Positions 17,042 through 27,414 of a stretch of DNA of 64,000 nucleotides are shown here, piece after piece. The DNA comes from Methylococcales bacterium (GTDB taxonomy: Bacteria > Pseudomonadota > Gammaproteobacteria > Methylococcales > Methylomonadaceae): contig JAUZSN010000002.1 of assembly GCA_030949405.1 (NCBI GenBank), positions 2,590,553 to 2,654,552 on the forward strand, read 5' to 3'. The notes beneath the pieces are model-generated. The model was given only the letters and a program-made list of their open reading frames with translations. It did no database searches and had not been told where the DNA came from. Within the stretch, counting starts at the first letter, position 1; each line of letters opens with the position of its first letter. The translations under genes were made by a program, and so were the position numbers.

Positions 17042-17590
17042 TTAAATTTTACCGTCTAATCCCATTTGAAAATATTTATGGGTAATAGAATCTTGATTTT
17101 CTAACAACCAATCAATACTCGGTTCATTATTCATGGCTTTTTTAATCGCCAATGCCGTCGCTTTACGATGAATATCAAATAAAATTTGATGATCTAAATT
17201 ATCATCGGTTGCCACACTAGGGTTTAACCAAACCGAACAAATAATCCCTAAATCATTGGCTTTTTCTTTAGGAATATCGCCTGCACGTACCGCATCTAAA
17301 ACGCCATTCGCAATAGCCGCTTGTACCGTTCCCATTAAAATATTCGTATAACGATTATTATTTACCGTTACTTTACTCACCATTAACGTAACAGGGCGAA
17401 CTTGAATATCCGTATTTAAAATAGCAAATACTTTTGAGTGACCTTTCGCTTGATCCCCTGTTAAGGTAGCTAATGCAGTCCCAACAGGTCCATCTAATTC
17501 ACCAATGACAATCTCAGGTTCTGCCGCTGTTCCTCGGGGTCCACCTGCAACTAATGCCTCACCTGTACGCAATACGATTCTATCACTCAT
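17042..17590 (-). CDS. Formaldehyde-activating enzyme family protein (Fae paralogue)
   Basis: A 182-residue member of the Fae family, whose canonical member condenses formaldehyde with H4MPT. Family features: TGEALVAGG near the start, PVTLMVSKVTVNN and the QAAIANGVLDAVRAGDIPKEKANDLGIICSVWLNPSV segment. By eye, the position of the conserved catalytic His near the N terminus of Fae (His17 in the Methylorubrum enzyme) is occupied by Glu24 in AAEPEIVIG. It therefore looks like one of the Fae-like paralogues rather than Fae proper, and may bind or sense a pterin or formaldehyde without the same catalysis. RBS GGAG; single gene with its own terminator, divergent from a radical SAM gene. Confidence 0.85.
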   Translation of the reverse strand: MSDRIVLRTGEALVAGGPRGTAAEPEIVIGELDGPVGTALATLTGDQAKGHSKVFAILNTDIQVRPVTLMVSKVTVNNNRYTNILMGTVQAAIANGVLDAVRAGDIPKEKANDLGIICSVWLNPSVATDDNLDHQILFDIHRKATALAIKKAMNNEPSIDWLLENQDSITHKYFQMGLDGKI

Positions 17591-17668
17591 TTTTTGACTC
17601 CAAAGTATTTATAAAATAGATTTAATTAGATAGAATACCATGATTCCCCTCTATTTTTAACCTTTAAG

Positions 17669-18520
17669 ATGCCACAAAAACTAACCAGTATCGACCACGA
17701 CCGTTATGTTGTGGGCTTAACCTATGTCTATCCTGTGATTTCAAGACGTGCAGGGGGATTATCAATAGGCATTAATTTTAATCCCAATAACGCCTGTAAT
17801 TGGCGTTGTATTTATTGCCAAGTCCCCGATTTAAAAAAAGGCGCGGCTCCTAATATAGAGTTTAAAACCTTAGAACATGAATTAAATAATTTTTTAGCCG
17901 ATGTTTTAGAGGGGGATTTTTATCAACGGTTTAATGTTCCCGACGCTCAACGTGTTATTAAAGATATTGCTATCTCGGGTAATGGTGAGCCGACGAGTGT
18001 TAAAGAATTTGCAAAAGCCATTACGGTTATCGGTGAATGCGCAACAAAATGGAGCGTTTTACCGCAAGCAAATTTTGTCCTCATTACGAATGGGAGTTTC
18101 ATCCATCGTCAAGACGTGCAACACGGGCTAAAACGACTGAAGGATTATCAAGGTGAAATTTGGTTTAAAGTGGACAGCGCAACGTCAGAAGGTATTTCAT
18201 TGATTAATAACAGTTCAATGTCACCTCAAGCACAGTTTTCAAAATTGATAACCGCCACTCATTTATGCCAAACTAAACTACAAACCTGTTTCGTTAATTA
18301 TCAACATCAAGGGCTTTTAGACTCTGAAAAACAGGCTTATTTAACCCTTATTCAGCGTTTAAAACCGCTCAATTTAATCAACGAAATTATGTTGTACACG
18401 ATTGAACGCCAATCATTTCAAAAAGAAGCGGTTGATTTAGAAAAAATGCCATTTGAGACCCTAGAGTCGTTGGCTAATGAGATTAGAGAACTAGGTTTTC
18501 ACGTTTCGGTTTCAGGATAA
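17669..18520 (+). CDS. Radical SAM protein of unknown substrate
   Basis: A 283-residue radical SAM enzyme. The 4Fe-4S/SAM motif CNWRCIYC (CxxxCxxC) is at about 43-50, preceded by RRAGGLSIGINFNPNN and followed by the glycine motif ISGNGEPTS. It resembles the COG0731-type branch. No auxiliary cluster Cys motif is obvious at the C terminus. It is divergent from the Fae paralogue, so a C1- or cofactor-linked task is possible but unproven. It converges on dtd with an 8-bp gap. Confidence 0.85.
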   Translation: MPQKLTSIDHDRYVVGLTYVYPVISRRAGGLSIGINFNPNNACNWRCIYCQVPDLKKGAAPNIEFKTLEHELNNFLADVLEGDFYQRFNVPDAQRVIKDIAISGNGEPTSVKEFAKAITVIGECATKWSVLPQANFVLITNGSFIHRQDVQHGLKRLKDYQGEIWFKVDSATSEGISLINNSSMSPQAQFSKLITATHLCQTKLQTCFVNYQHQGLLDSEKQAYLTLIQRLKPLNLINEIMLYTIERQSFQKEAVDLEKMPFETLESLANEIRELGFHVSVSG

Positions 18521-18527
18521 ATACAAA

Positions 18528-18977
18528 CTATTTGGATCGTTTGGTTTTTAAGGTAAAGGTGACAGGCCCATCATTCACTAAACTCACCTGCATATTGGCA
18601 CCAAATTCTCCAAATTGCACCCGTGGGTAAATTTCTTTAGCATGATGTTGTAAATAATTAAACAGCAAACGACCTTGCTCAGGTGAGGCGGCGCGATGAA
18701 AACTAGGACGATTACCCTTTTCTGTATCCGCGGCAAGGGTAAATTGAGGAACTATTAATAAGCCGCCCTTAATATCGCTTAAACTACGATTCATTTTTTC
18801 ATCCTGATCGGCAAAAATGCGATAATTTAAAATTCGCGCCAACATCTGAATCCCTTCTTTTTCAGTGTCGTCTTTTTCAACCGCCATTAAGGCCATAATA
18901 CCCTGTGGAATAGAGCCTATCACTCGCGTATTCACACTCACGCTGGCCTCAGTTACGCGCTGGATAATTGAAATCAT
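18528..18977 (-). CDS. dtd: D-aminoacyl-tRNA deacylase
   Basis: A 149-residue enzyme that hydrolyses D-aminoacyl-tRNA (for example D-Tyr-tRNA). The N-terminal MISIIQRVTEASV, the VPQFTLAADT motif with the catalytic Thr, and the C-terminal NDGPVTFTL with the cross-subunit Gly-Pro pair are all present. Normal length. It follows the Uma2-like gene by 18 bp on the same strand. Confidence 0.96.
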   Translation of the reverse strand: MISIIQRVTEASVSVNTRVIGSIPQGIMALMAVEKDDTEKEGIQMLARILNYRIFADQDEKMNRSLSDIKGGLLIVPQFTLAADTEKGNRPSFHRAASPEQGRLLFNYLQHHAKEIYPRVQFGEFGANMQVSLVNDGPVTFTLKTKRSK

Positions 18978-18995
18978 ATTTTTTATTTTGAATAA

Positions 18996-19406
18996 TTAAC
19001 GGTTAACCTTAGAACAATACATCATCCCTTTGTCAGTGAGAATACATGAGCCATCGATAACGGTATCTCCATCACCCCCATCAATAATTTCATCACTGTT
19101 TAAATCATAATTTTTATACGAATGAGGCTGTGAAACCTTAATTAAATCCCCTTTACCTTTAGGAATAACAGGGCAATGACGATAAGCACAGACATCAGGT
19201 TTAAACTCACCGTTAGCCCCCAGATCGTATTCGCTCAAATCATATTGACTAATATCTAAGCTTAATTCGTTCATAACGGCCCGTTGTTGATCGCATTTAA
19301 ATTTCAGTAATCCGCCTAAATTAGCGTGTATCATACTGTGATTCAATGATCCGATTTCATCTTCACCCTCAATCGCATTATTTTCAAACGCATCATTATC
19401 ACTCAT
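18996..19406 (-). CDS. Uma2-like N-terminal domain protein with an unusual C terminus
   Basis: A 136-residue protein. The first 80 residues (GSLNHSMIHANLGGLL, ELSLDISQYDLSEYD, KPDVCAY) match the start of Uma2-family proteins of the PD-(D/E)XK nuclease superfamily, with the Asp of KPDV as the first active-site acid. The expected following block with the second acid and Lys/Gln is missing; after IKVSQ the protein changes to PHSYKNYDLNSDEIIDGGDG, an acidic Ca-binding-loop-like stretch, then CSKVNR. It may be a truncated, inactive relic or a chimera. It lies between thiC and dtd on the same strand. Confidence 0.5.
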   Translation of the reverse strand: MSDNDAFENNAIEGEDEIGSLNHSMIHANLGGLLKFKCDQQRAVMNELSLDISQYDLSEYDLGANGEFKPDVCAYRHCPVIPKGKGDLIKVSQPHSYKNYDLNSDEIIDGGDGDTVIDGSCILTDKGMMYCSKVNR

Positions 19407-19482
19407 CGCCTTGCCATAAATTATTAAAATATCGTATTGCCGTTATCTAAGTGCCTCAGTCAACTCGCCGAGACTTTATCAA

Positions 19483-19506
19483 AGTACCTGAAAGCTATCA
19501 GGTACT
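19483..19506 (-). terminator. Hairpin after thiC
   Basis: AGTACCTGA and TCAGGTACT form a perfect 9-bp stem with a 6-base loop, 25 bp beyond the thiC stop. The T-run on the minus strand is weak (TTTGATAAAG), so it may be an attenuator or a stabilising hairpin rather than a full terminator. Confidence 0.5.
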
Positions 19507-19530
19507 TATCCAATTCAGCTTATCCAACGT

Positions 19531-21420
<1,890 letters not shown>

Positions 21421-21439
21421 TTACAAAAAACTAAGGCGC

Positions 21440-21535
21440 AGAAAAACATGAGGGGCTTTCCTACGCTGGTATTATCCAGGCTCAGGTTCAAAGGGTTTTT
21501 CTCAGCTTTATCCTAAAATAAAACACCCCTAGCCT
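21440..21535 (-). promoter_or_regulatory. TPP riboswitch (THI element)
   Basis: On the minus strand the leader contains GGGGTG, then CTGAGA, ACCCTTTGAACCTGA, GGATAATACCAGCGTAGGAA and a closing CCCCTCATG, the conserved core of the thiamine pyrophosphate riboswitch. It lies directly upstream of thiC. The remaining sequence 21541-21747 holds the promoter region of the Pit transporter; no further element was recognised. Confidence 0.96.
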
Positions 21536-21747
21536 TTATAAGCAACCGTCTAAATTAAAGGATAACGGCTTGGATTGCAAGTTAAATTCTAAAGTCTATT
21601 TTAGCAAGTTATTATAAATCAAAAAGTTTTATCCCCCATTCGCGTAATTAGCTATTATTTAGTTCACTAAGTACGGTAAACGAGCTTATTTACGCTAAAA
21701 TGGCGTTTTTTATTATTGTTATCATTGAGTACTGTAGGGGAAACTGT

Positions 21748-23316
21748 ATGGATTTAAATAATATTAACCAACTCGAAAATGCGACTTCGTCAGCCAAAAC
21801 TGAGTTAGTTAGAATTTCCATTGCTTTGTTGTTTATGTTCGGGGTAATGATTTATGTCTTGGAAATGTCAGGGGGCATTGATAAGCATTTATTATTAGTA
21901 GCCGCTGCGGTTATTGGGGGGTATATGGCCTTAAATATTGGGGCTAATGATGTCGCCAATAATGTAGGCCCTGCGGTGGGCTCTAAAGCCTTAACAATGG
22001 GAGGCGCCATTTTAATTGCGGCGATTTTTGAAGCGATGGGGGCTATTGTTGCCGGCGGGGATGTGGTAAGTACCATTAAAAAAGGGATTATTAATCCTGA
22101 GATGATTGCCGATAGCGATACGTTCATTTGGTTAATGATGGCGGCTCTTTTTGCCGCCGCTATTTGGCTCAATATTGCCACGTTTGTAGGTTCACCTGTT
22201 TCAACAACTCATTCAATTGTTGGCGGTGTTTTAGGCGCGGGAATTGCAGCGGGTGGATTTGGAATTGCAGATTGGGCTGTTTTTGGAAAAATTGCGGCGA
22301 GTTGGGTTATTTCACCGTTATTTGGCGGGGTAATTGCCGCTAGCTTCCTTTATTTAATTAAGCGTACGATTACTTATCAAGAAGAAATGCTTAAAGCGGC
22401 TCAGAAAGTCGTTCCTATTTTAGTGGCGTTAATGGTGTGGGCTTTTTCAACCTATCTTATCTTAAAAGGGCTGAAGAAGATTTGGAAGGTAGAGTTTAGT
22501 TCCGCATTAATGATTGGTTTAACCATAGCGGTGACTATTTTTATTTTATGTCGCCCTTTAATTAAAGCGGCGGCTAAAAAAATGAGTAATACCAAAGAAA
22601 GTGTCAACGGATTATTCACCTTACCGCTTATTATTTCTGCCGCCTTACTTAGTTTTGCGCACGGGGCCAATGATGTCGCAAATGCAGTTGGTCCATTGGC
22701 GGCCATTAATGATGCTATTTTTAGTGGCGGGGTCGTTTCTAAAGCAACCATTCCATTATGGGTTATGTTAGTGGGTGCCATAGGAATTGCGGTGGGTTTA
22801 GCCCTTTATGGGCCTAAATTAATTCGTACCGTGGGCAGTGAAATTACTGAGCTTGATAAAATGCGGGCTTTTTGTGTCGCTATGGCCGCGTCAATTACGG
22901 TGATTATTGCCAGTCAGCTAGGATTGCCTGTCAGTTCTACTCATATAGCGGTAGGGGCTGTATTTGGAGTCGGTTTTTTGCGTGAATATTTAAAACGCAG
23001 TTACGCCGTTATGATTGAAGAAATTAAATTACATCATATCGATGATAACCCCGAAGCAGTTGAAGCCTATTTAATAGGGTTCAAATCGGCATCCATAAAA
23101 ATTAAAGGTGAAATGTTAATTGAATTAAAGGCCAATAAAACAGGTTTATCGTTAAGTAAAAAAGAGCGTAAAGGGTTAAAACGTATTTATAATCAAGAAA
23201 TAGTAAAACGCTCACACCTTTATAAAATTGCAGCGGCATGGGTTATTACTGTCCCTGTGTCCGCGTTATTAGCCGCTTTACTCTATTTTACCATTAGAGG
23301 TTTTATGTTGCCCTAA
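21748..23316 (+). CDS. pit: Inorganic phosphate transporter, Pit family
   Basis: A 522-residue membrane transporter with two inverted PHO4 halves, each with the signature GANDVANNVGPAVGSKALT (about 67) and GANDVANAVGPLAAIND (about 310), and the repeats SPVSTTHSIVGGVLGAG and LPVSSTHIAVGAVFG. A soluble loop at about 430-490 precedes the last helix. I chose ATG 21748 (MDLNNINQ) with GGGGA ahead of it; an ATG at 21700 would add 16 residues. Low-affinity cation-coupled phosphate uptake is the usual role. Confidence 0.93.
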   Translation: MDLNNINQLENATSSAKTELVRISIALLFMFGVMIYVLEMSGGIDKHLLLVAAAVIGGYMALNIGANDVANNVGPAVGSKALTMGGAILIAAIFEAMGAIVAGGDVVSTIKKGIINPEMIADSDTFIWLMMAALFAAAIWLNIATFVGSPVSTTHSIVGGVLGAGIAAGGFGIADWAVFGKIAASWVISPLFGGVIAASFLYLIKRTITYQEEMLKAAQKVVPILVALMVWAFSTYLILKGLKKIWKVEFSSALMIGLTIAVTIFILCRPLIKAAAKKMSNTKESVNGLFTLPLIISAALLSFAHGANDVANAVGPLAAINDAIFSGGVVSKATIPLWVMLVGAIGIAVGLALYGPKLIRTVGSEITELDKMRAFCVAMAASITVIIASQLGLPVSSTHIAVGAVFGVGFLREYLKRSYAVMIEEIKLHHIDDNPEAVEAYLIGFKSASIKIKGEMLIELKANKTGLSLSKKERKGLKRIYNQEIVKRSHLYKIAAAWVITVPVSALLAALLYFTIRGFMLP

Positions 23317-23399
23317 TCACATGCGCTAAAGGGATAAAGCGATTTTGAGTTTCTAACAGGATGATTTATACTATTTTTTTATAATCAACCTATTAAAAT

Positions 23400-23762
23400 A
23401 TGAAACTCAACAAACTTTTTTTCCCTTTTTTCCTCATCGGTTTAACCTCACTCTGCATCACCCATGTATCTGCGTCAGAAAAAGGGGTGGCTAGTTATTA
23501 TGCGGCTAAATTTCAGGGAAGAAAAACAGCCAGTGGCCAACGCTACGATAAAAGAAAATTAACGGCCGCTCATAATGGGCTTGCCTTTGGCAGTAAAGTT
23601 AAAGTGACTAATTTACGCAATCATCGCTCTGTTGTTGTCACGATTAATGACCGAGGGGCTTTTAGAAAACGATTGATTGATTTATCTTACGCGGCGGCTA
23701 AAAAATTGGGCTTTGTTAAAAAAGGACTTGCAAAGGTCAACGTGACCGTTTTAAAACCTTAA
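23400..23762 (+). CDS. RlpA-like double-psi beta-barrel protein
   Basis: A 120-residue exported protein: signal peptide (about 1-25), then a single RlpA-like domain with GVASYYAAKFQGRKTASGQRYD and VTINDRGAFRKRLIDLSYAAAKKLGF, including the Asp of the RlpA lytic transglycosylase core. It lacks the SPOR domain and lipobox of full-length RlpA, so it is a short periplasmic form, possibly acting on denuded glycan strands at the septum. Confidence 0.9.
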   Translation: MKLNKLFFPFFLIGLTSLCITHVSASEKGVASYYAAKFQGRKTASGQRYDKRKLTAAHNGLAFGSKVKVTNLRNHRSVVVTINDRGAFRKRLIDLSYAAAKKLGFVKKGLAKVNVTVLKP

Positions 23763-23778
23763 GCTCTCATTTCAGGTA

Positions 23779-23802
23779 AGAGACGCGATACACCGCGTCT
23801 CT
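23779..23802. repeat. GAGACGC-type palindromic repeat, copy 1
   Basis: AGAGACGCG and CGCGTCTCT form a perfect 9-bp stem with a 6-base loop between the convergent rlpA-like and DUF475 genes. A sister copy with the same AGAGACGC arms is at 35865. It may double as a terminator although no T-run follows. Confidence 0.75.
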
Positions 23803-23829
23803 ATCGTAGGACACGCAATCCCCGTATCT

Positions 23830-24855
23830 TTATTTATTATCTTTTATTTCTATTTCTGCCTCGGCTTTTCGATATTGTATAGAAGAATAAACCGACAAAC
23901 CAATAAAAGTCACCCCAATTAATCCCGTAAAGACTTCAGAAATATGAATTACCATACTGAGTAGCATAATCATCGCTAATGCCCCAATTGCATAATGTGC
24001 GCCATGTTCCAAAAAGATATAATCATCTAATGTACCTTTATCAACTAAAAAAATAGTTAATGAACGTACAAACATAGCACCAATGGCCAAACCTACCATA
24101 ATAATAACCACATCTTTAGTAATCGCAAACGCACCGATAACCCCATCAAATGAAAAGCTGGCATCTAAAAATTCTAAATAAACAAACGCCATAACCCCCG
24201 TTCGTTTTAAGGTTTTTCCCGTAATCGCATCTTCATTTTCGCCTTCGAGCAGTTCAATACTTGTAATCAAAACATAAAGGACAATCCCTCCTAACCCTGC
24301 GAGTAACGCCGATAACTTTTCTTCTTCGGGTAAAAAACTCTGCATAATTAATAAGGCAACAAGAGCAATAATAACTTCTGCAGAATCTAATTTTCCTACT
24401 TTAAACAGTTTTTTCTCAAGTTTTTCTAGCCACATGACTTCTTTTTCATGATCCAGAATAAAATATAAAAAAACTAACAGTAAAAAAGTTCCACCAAAAG
24501 CCGATATTTGAACATGGGCCGACGTTAAAAACGAGGCGTATAAATCAGGATCCGCAACGGCCATATAAGCGACTTTAAAAATCCCTAAGTCAGCGGCAAA
24601 GGCAACAATTACCACAGGAAAAACCAAACGCATTCCAAGGACCGCAATTAACATTCCCCAGGTTAAAAATCGGCGTTTCCAAAGTTCGTCCATATTTTTT
24701 AATACACTTGCGTTAACAACGGCATTATCAAAAGATAAACTAACTTCAAGGATAGCTAAAATACTCACAATGGCAACGGCTGCCCACCCTCCCCAAAGTA
24801 AAGCAATGAACAAGCCGATACCTGTAACTATAAATGAATATTTAAAATGCTGCAT
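23830..24855 (-). CDS. DUF475 / TerC-like integral membrane protein
   Basis: A 341-residue membrane protein with about nine helices. ILEVSLSFDNAVVNASVLKNM (about 36-56) and LEFLDASFSFDGVIGAFAIT (about 225-245) are the paired acidic motifs of the DUF475 family, related to TerC, which is linked to metal-ion handling in the membrane. No tellurite-resistance operon surrounds it. Role unknown, possibly metal export. Confidence 0.85.
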   Translation of the reverse strand: MQHFKYSFIVTGIGLFIALLWGGWAAVAIVSILAILEVSLSFDNAVVNASVLKNMDELWKRRFLTWGMLIAVLGMRLVFPVVIVAFAADLGIFKVAYMAVADPDLYASFLTSAHVQISAFGGTFLLLVFLYFILDHEKEVMWLEKLEKKLFKVGKLDSAEVIIALVALLIMQSFLPEEEKLSALLAGLGGIVLYVLITSIELLEGENEDAITGKTLKRTGVMAFVYLEFLDASFSFDGVIGAFAITKDVVIIMVGLAIGAMFVRSLTIFLVDKGTLDDYIFLEHGAHYAIGALAMIMLLSMVIHISEVFTGLIGVTFIGLSVYSSIQYRKAEAEIEIKDNK

Positions 24856-25186
24856 GATGAATCCTTAAAGATTTAATGTAAACCATAATAGTAGCAAGAA
24901 TTGGCTAACAAAGGGGTGAATTTTTATCCCAAGGTCTCAGTTTATCAACGAATCGACTTTTATCCATTTAATTTAATTTAATTTTAGATAGCGTTTATTA
25001 ATAGGGCTTTATAGTGATTCTATGTGAATAAAAATAACCTTTATTAGGGCATAAGGGATAGCTCGCAGGCAATACTTCCCTTGTGTTATAATGGCCCATT
25101 GCGTTCAAAAATGTCTATATACTTATTTGATAACAGCAAATGACGCATTCAATATATTTTTATTATCAATCACTCCTTTATAATCC
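24856..25186. other. Intergenic region with likely serA promoter
   Basis: 331 bp between divergent DUF475 and serA genes. AT-rich; TATAAT at 25087-25092 is a good -10 candidate for serA but no convincing -35 is spaced from it. No hairpin or small gene was recognised. Confidence 0.4.
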
Positions 25187-26770
25187 ATGAAAAAAATTCT
25201 TATTTCTGACAAATTAGCCGATGCTGGCATTAATTTTCTCAACGAGCAAGATGGTATTCAAATCCATATTGAAACGGGGCTAAATGAAACGCAGCTTTGT
25301 GAAATTATTGGTGACTATGATGCGTTATTAATTCGTAGTGGTTCGCAAGTCACTAAAAAAGTTTTAAAAGCCGCCACGAATTTAAAAGTTATCGGGCGAG
25401 CAGGTATTGGGGTTGATAATGTTGATGTCCCTGCGGCAACAGAGCAAGGTATTATTGTCATGAATACGCCTGATGCTAATGCAACCACCACCGCCGAATT
25501 GGCTTTAGCCCATTTATTTTCACTCAGCCGCTTATTACCCCGAGCAGATAGCTCTGTTCGTTCGGGTAAATGGGAAAAAGCTAAATTTATGGGATCCGAG
25601 GTTTCTCATAAAACGTTAGCCATTTTAGGATTTGGAACTATTGGTCGCATTGTTGCTCAACGGGGTGTTGGTTTAAAAATGCGTGTTATTGCTTATGACC
25701 CTTTTGTCGCGCCTGATGTTTTTGAACAAATGGGCGCGGAATCCGTAAGCCTAGACGAGTTAATCGCTCAAGCTGATTATTTAACGCTGCATTGCCCGAT
25801 GATTGAAAAAACACGGGGAATTATTGGTGAAAAAGAGTTTAAAGCCATGAAAAAATCAGCGATGTTGATTAACTGCGCACGCGGTGGACTGGTTGATGAA
25901 GCCGCACTTTATAATGCGTTAAAAGATAATGATATTGCCGCTGCTGCATTGGATGTTTATGAGCAAGAGCCTCCAAAAGAATCCCCTTTATTTGAATTAG
26001 ATAATATTACGTTTACCCCCCATTTAGGCGCATCAACACGCGAGGCTCAAGTCGCTGTCAGTGTTGAAATTGCTCGTCAAGCGGTTACGTTCTTAAAAAC
26101 AGGGGAAGCGATTAACGCCTTAAATTTACCGCGTTTATCGGCGGAAGAATTAAAAAAATCTCGCCAATTTATGAATTTAGCCAACATGCTAGGTAAGGTG
26201 TTAGTCAATTTAGCCAATAAACCCATTGAACGCTTAGAAGTTGCTGTCTTTGGAAAAGCGTCAGAGCTTGAAATTAGACCTATTTCAGTTGAAGCTTTGG
26301 TCGGAATGTTTACAGGACAGTTATCAACCCCTGTTAATCGTGTAAATGCTGAGAATATTGCCAAACGTCAAGGCGTTTCGCTGGTTGAAACAAAAAGTGA
26401 TGTTGCCGAAGGTTACTTATCATTAATCAAAATGGTCGGCCATTATGGCGATGAAAGTATTTCATTAGAAGGTACCTTATTAGGGGACTGTCATCCTCGT
26501 TTAGTGCGTATTAACCAATTTGAAGTTGAAGTGGTTCCTGAAGGCATTTTATTAGTCACCCGTCATGATGATAAACCCGGTGTGATTGCGGCCATTAGTA
26601 ATGTTTTAGGCACCGCTAATATTAATATTTCACGAATGGAAGTGAGTACGGGAAATGAGAGTGAGCAAGCAATGGCCATTATTAGTGTTTCTACGCCCTT
26701 AAATGATGATTTATTTGCAGGCTTACATGCGATTCCTGCGGTACACAGTGCGACTCAAATTTGTTTGTAA
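25187..26770 (+). CDS. serA: D-3-phosphoglycerate dehydrogenase, long form
   Basis: A 527-residue enzyme for the first step of serine synthesis (3-phosphoglycerate to 3-phosphohydroxypyruvate), also important to serine-linked C1 metabolism. The NAD-binding fold has GFGTIGRIVAQRG (about 148), catalytic Arg in NCARGGLVDE (about 232), Glu and His in HLGASTREAQ. It has the intervening ASB domain (about 320-450) and a C-terminal ACT domain (about 455-527, VTRHDDKPGVIAAISNVLG) of the type III long form, so serine feedback is possible. Confidence 0.97.
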   Translation: MKKILISDKLADAGINFLNEQDGIQIHIETGLNETQLCEIIGDYDALLIRSGSQVTKKVLKAATNLKVIGRAGIGVDNVDVPAATEQGIIVMNTPDANATTTAELALAHLFSLSRLLPRADSSVRSGKWEKAKFMGSEVSHKTLAILGFGTIGRIVAQRGVGLKMRVIAYDPFVAPDVFEQMGAESVSLDELIAQADYLTLHCPMIEKTRGIIGEKEFKAMKKSAMLINCARGGLVDEAALYNALKDNDIAAAALDVYEQEPPKESPLFELDNITFTPHLGASTREAQVAVSVEIARQAVTFLKTGEAINALNLPRLSAEELKKSRQFMNLANMLGKVLVNLANKPIERLEVAVFGKASELEIRPISVEALVGMFTGQLSTPVNRVNAENIAKRQGVSLVETKSDVAEGYLSLIKMVGHYGDESISLEGTLLGDCHPRLVRINQFEVEVVPEGILLVTRHDDKPGVIAAISNVLGTANINISRMEVSTGNESEQAMAIISVSTPLNDDLFAGLHAIPAVHSATQICL

Positions 26771-26825
26771 CTAACCTTTAAGAGTAAGCATTTATAGGTT
26801 ATAAAATAAAAAGAAAATTGGTAGA

Positions 26826-26866
26826 CTGGGTTAGCTTGTTTCGCTTGCGAAATAACGTAAACCCAG
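26826..26866. repeat. Nested palindromic repeat downstream of serA
   Basis: CTGGGTT/AACCCAG outer arms and TTTCGC/GCGAAA inner arms form a two-part hairpin between convergent serA and the TIGR04073 gene. This type of element (CTGGGTTA...TTTCGC...GCGAAA...AACCCAG) is typical of dispersed intergenic palindromes. Confidence 0.65.
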
Positions 26867-26907
26867 CCTTCATTCACTCCATTCGTTATCTTAGGTACTT
26901 AACGTCT

Positions 26908-27336
26908 CTACTCGTTAGTTTCTTTTTTCCTAACCGTGGTATCTAATCGAAACAAAGGTTTGTAAGACGTATCCGTATCAAAATCATCCCAAATATAGGC
27001 AGGTTCTGAAATAGGATAGGTTGGAATAGGCATGGTAATCACATCCACAAGCCCTGTTGATAGTCGCCCTAACATGTGAATAATCCCTTTAAACAACCCG
27101 CCCGTAACCCCATAAATAATATTACTATTATTGGTTGTATTGATGATATTTTTAGGTATTTCAAGCACGGCAGTCGTCATATTTGTTATTCCATTTAAGG
27201 CTTTACTCCCTACTTTTTCACCATAAGGGTATTCTGTATTTTGACTATTTTCATCCGCTTGAGCAATCGAAGATAGGGTTAATATGGCCGCTAATAACAA
27301 TGGACTCACTAACGATGGTGACTTTTTTTTCATCAT
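26908..27336 (-). CDS. Exosortase-system-associated protein, TIGR04073-like
   Basis: A 142-residue exported protein: signal peptide (about 1-27), then YGEKVGSKALNGITNM and a Gly-rich hydrophobic stretch (NIIYGVTGGLFKGIIHMLGRLSTGLVDVITMPIP), which is the pattern of the TIGR04073 family seen in bacteria with exosortase/PEP-CTERM systems. No exosortase or PEP-CTERM protein is in this window. Function unknown. Confidence 0.75.
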   Translation of the reverse strand: MMKKKSPSLVSPLLLAAILTLSSIAQADENSQNTEYPYGEKVGSKALNGITNMTTAVLEIPKNIINTTNNSNIIYGVTGGLFKGIIHMLGRLSTGLVDVITMPIPTYPISEPAYIWDDFDTDTSYKPLFRLDTTVRKKETNE

Positions 27337-27414
27337 AAATTCTCAAAAATTAAATTTGCTAGAAGTATAGCAGAGCTGAAAGAAATATTTTGACTCATAA
27401 TAAAGCAGTAAACG

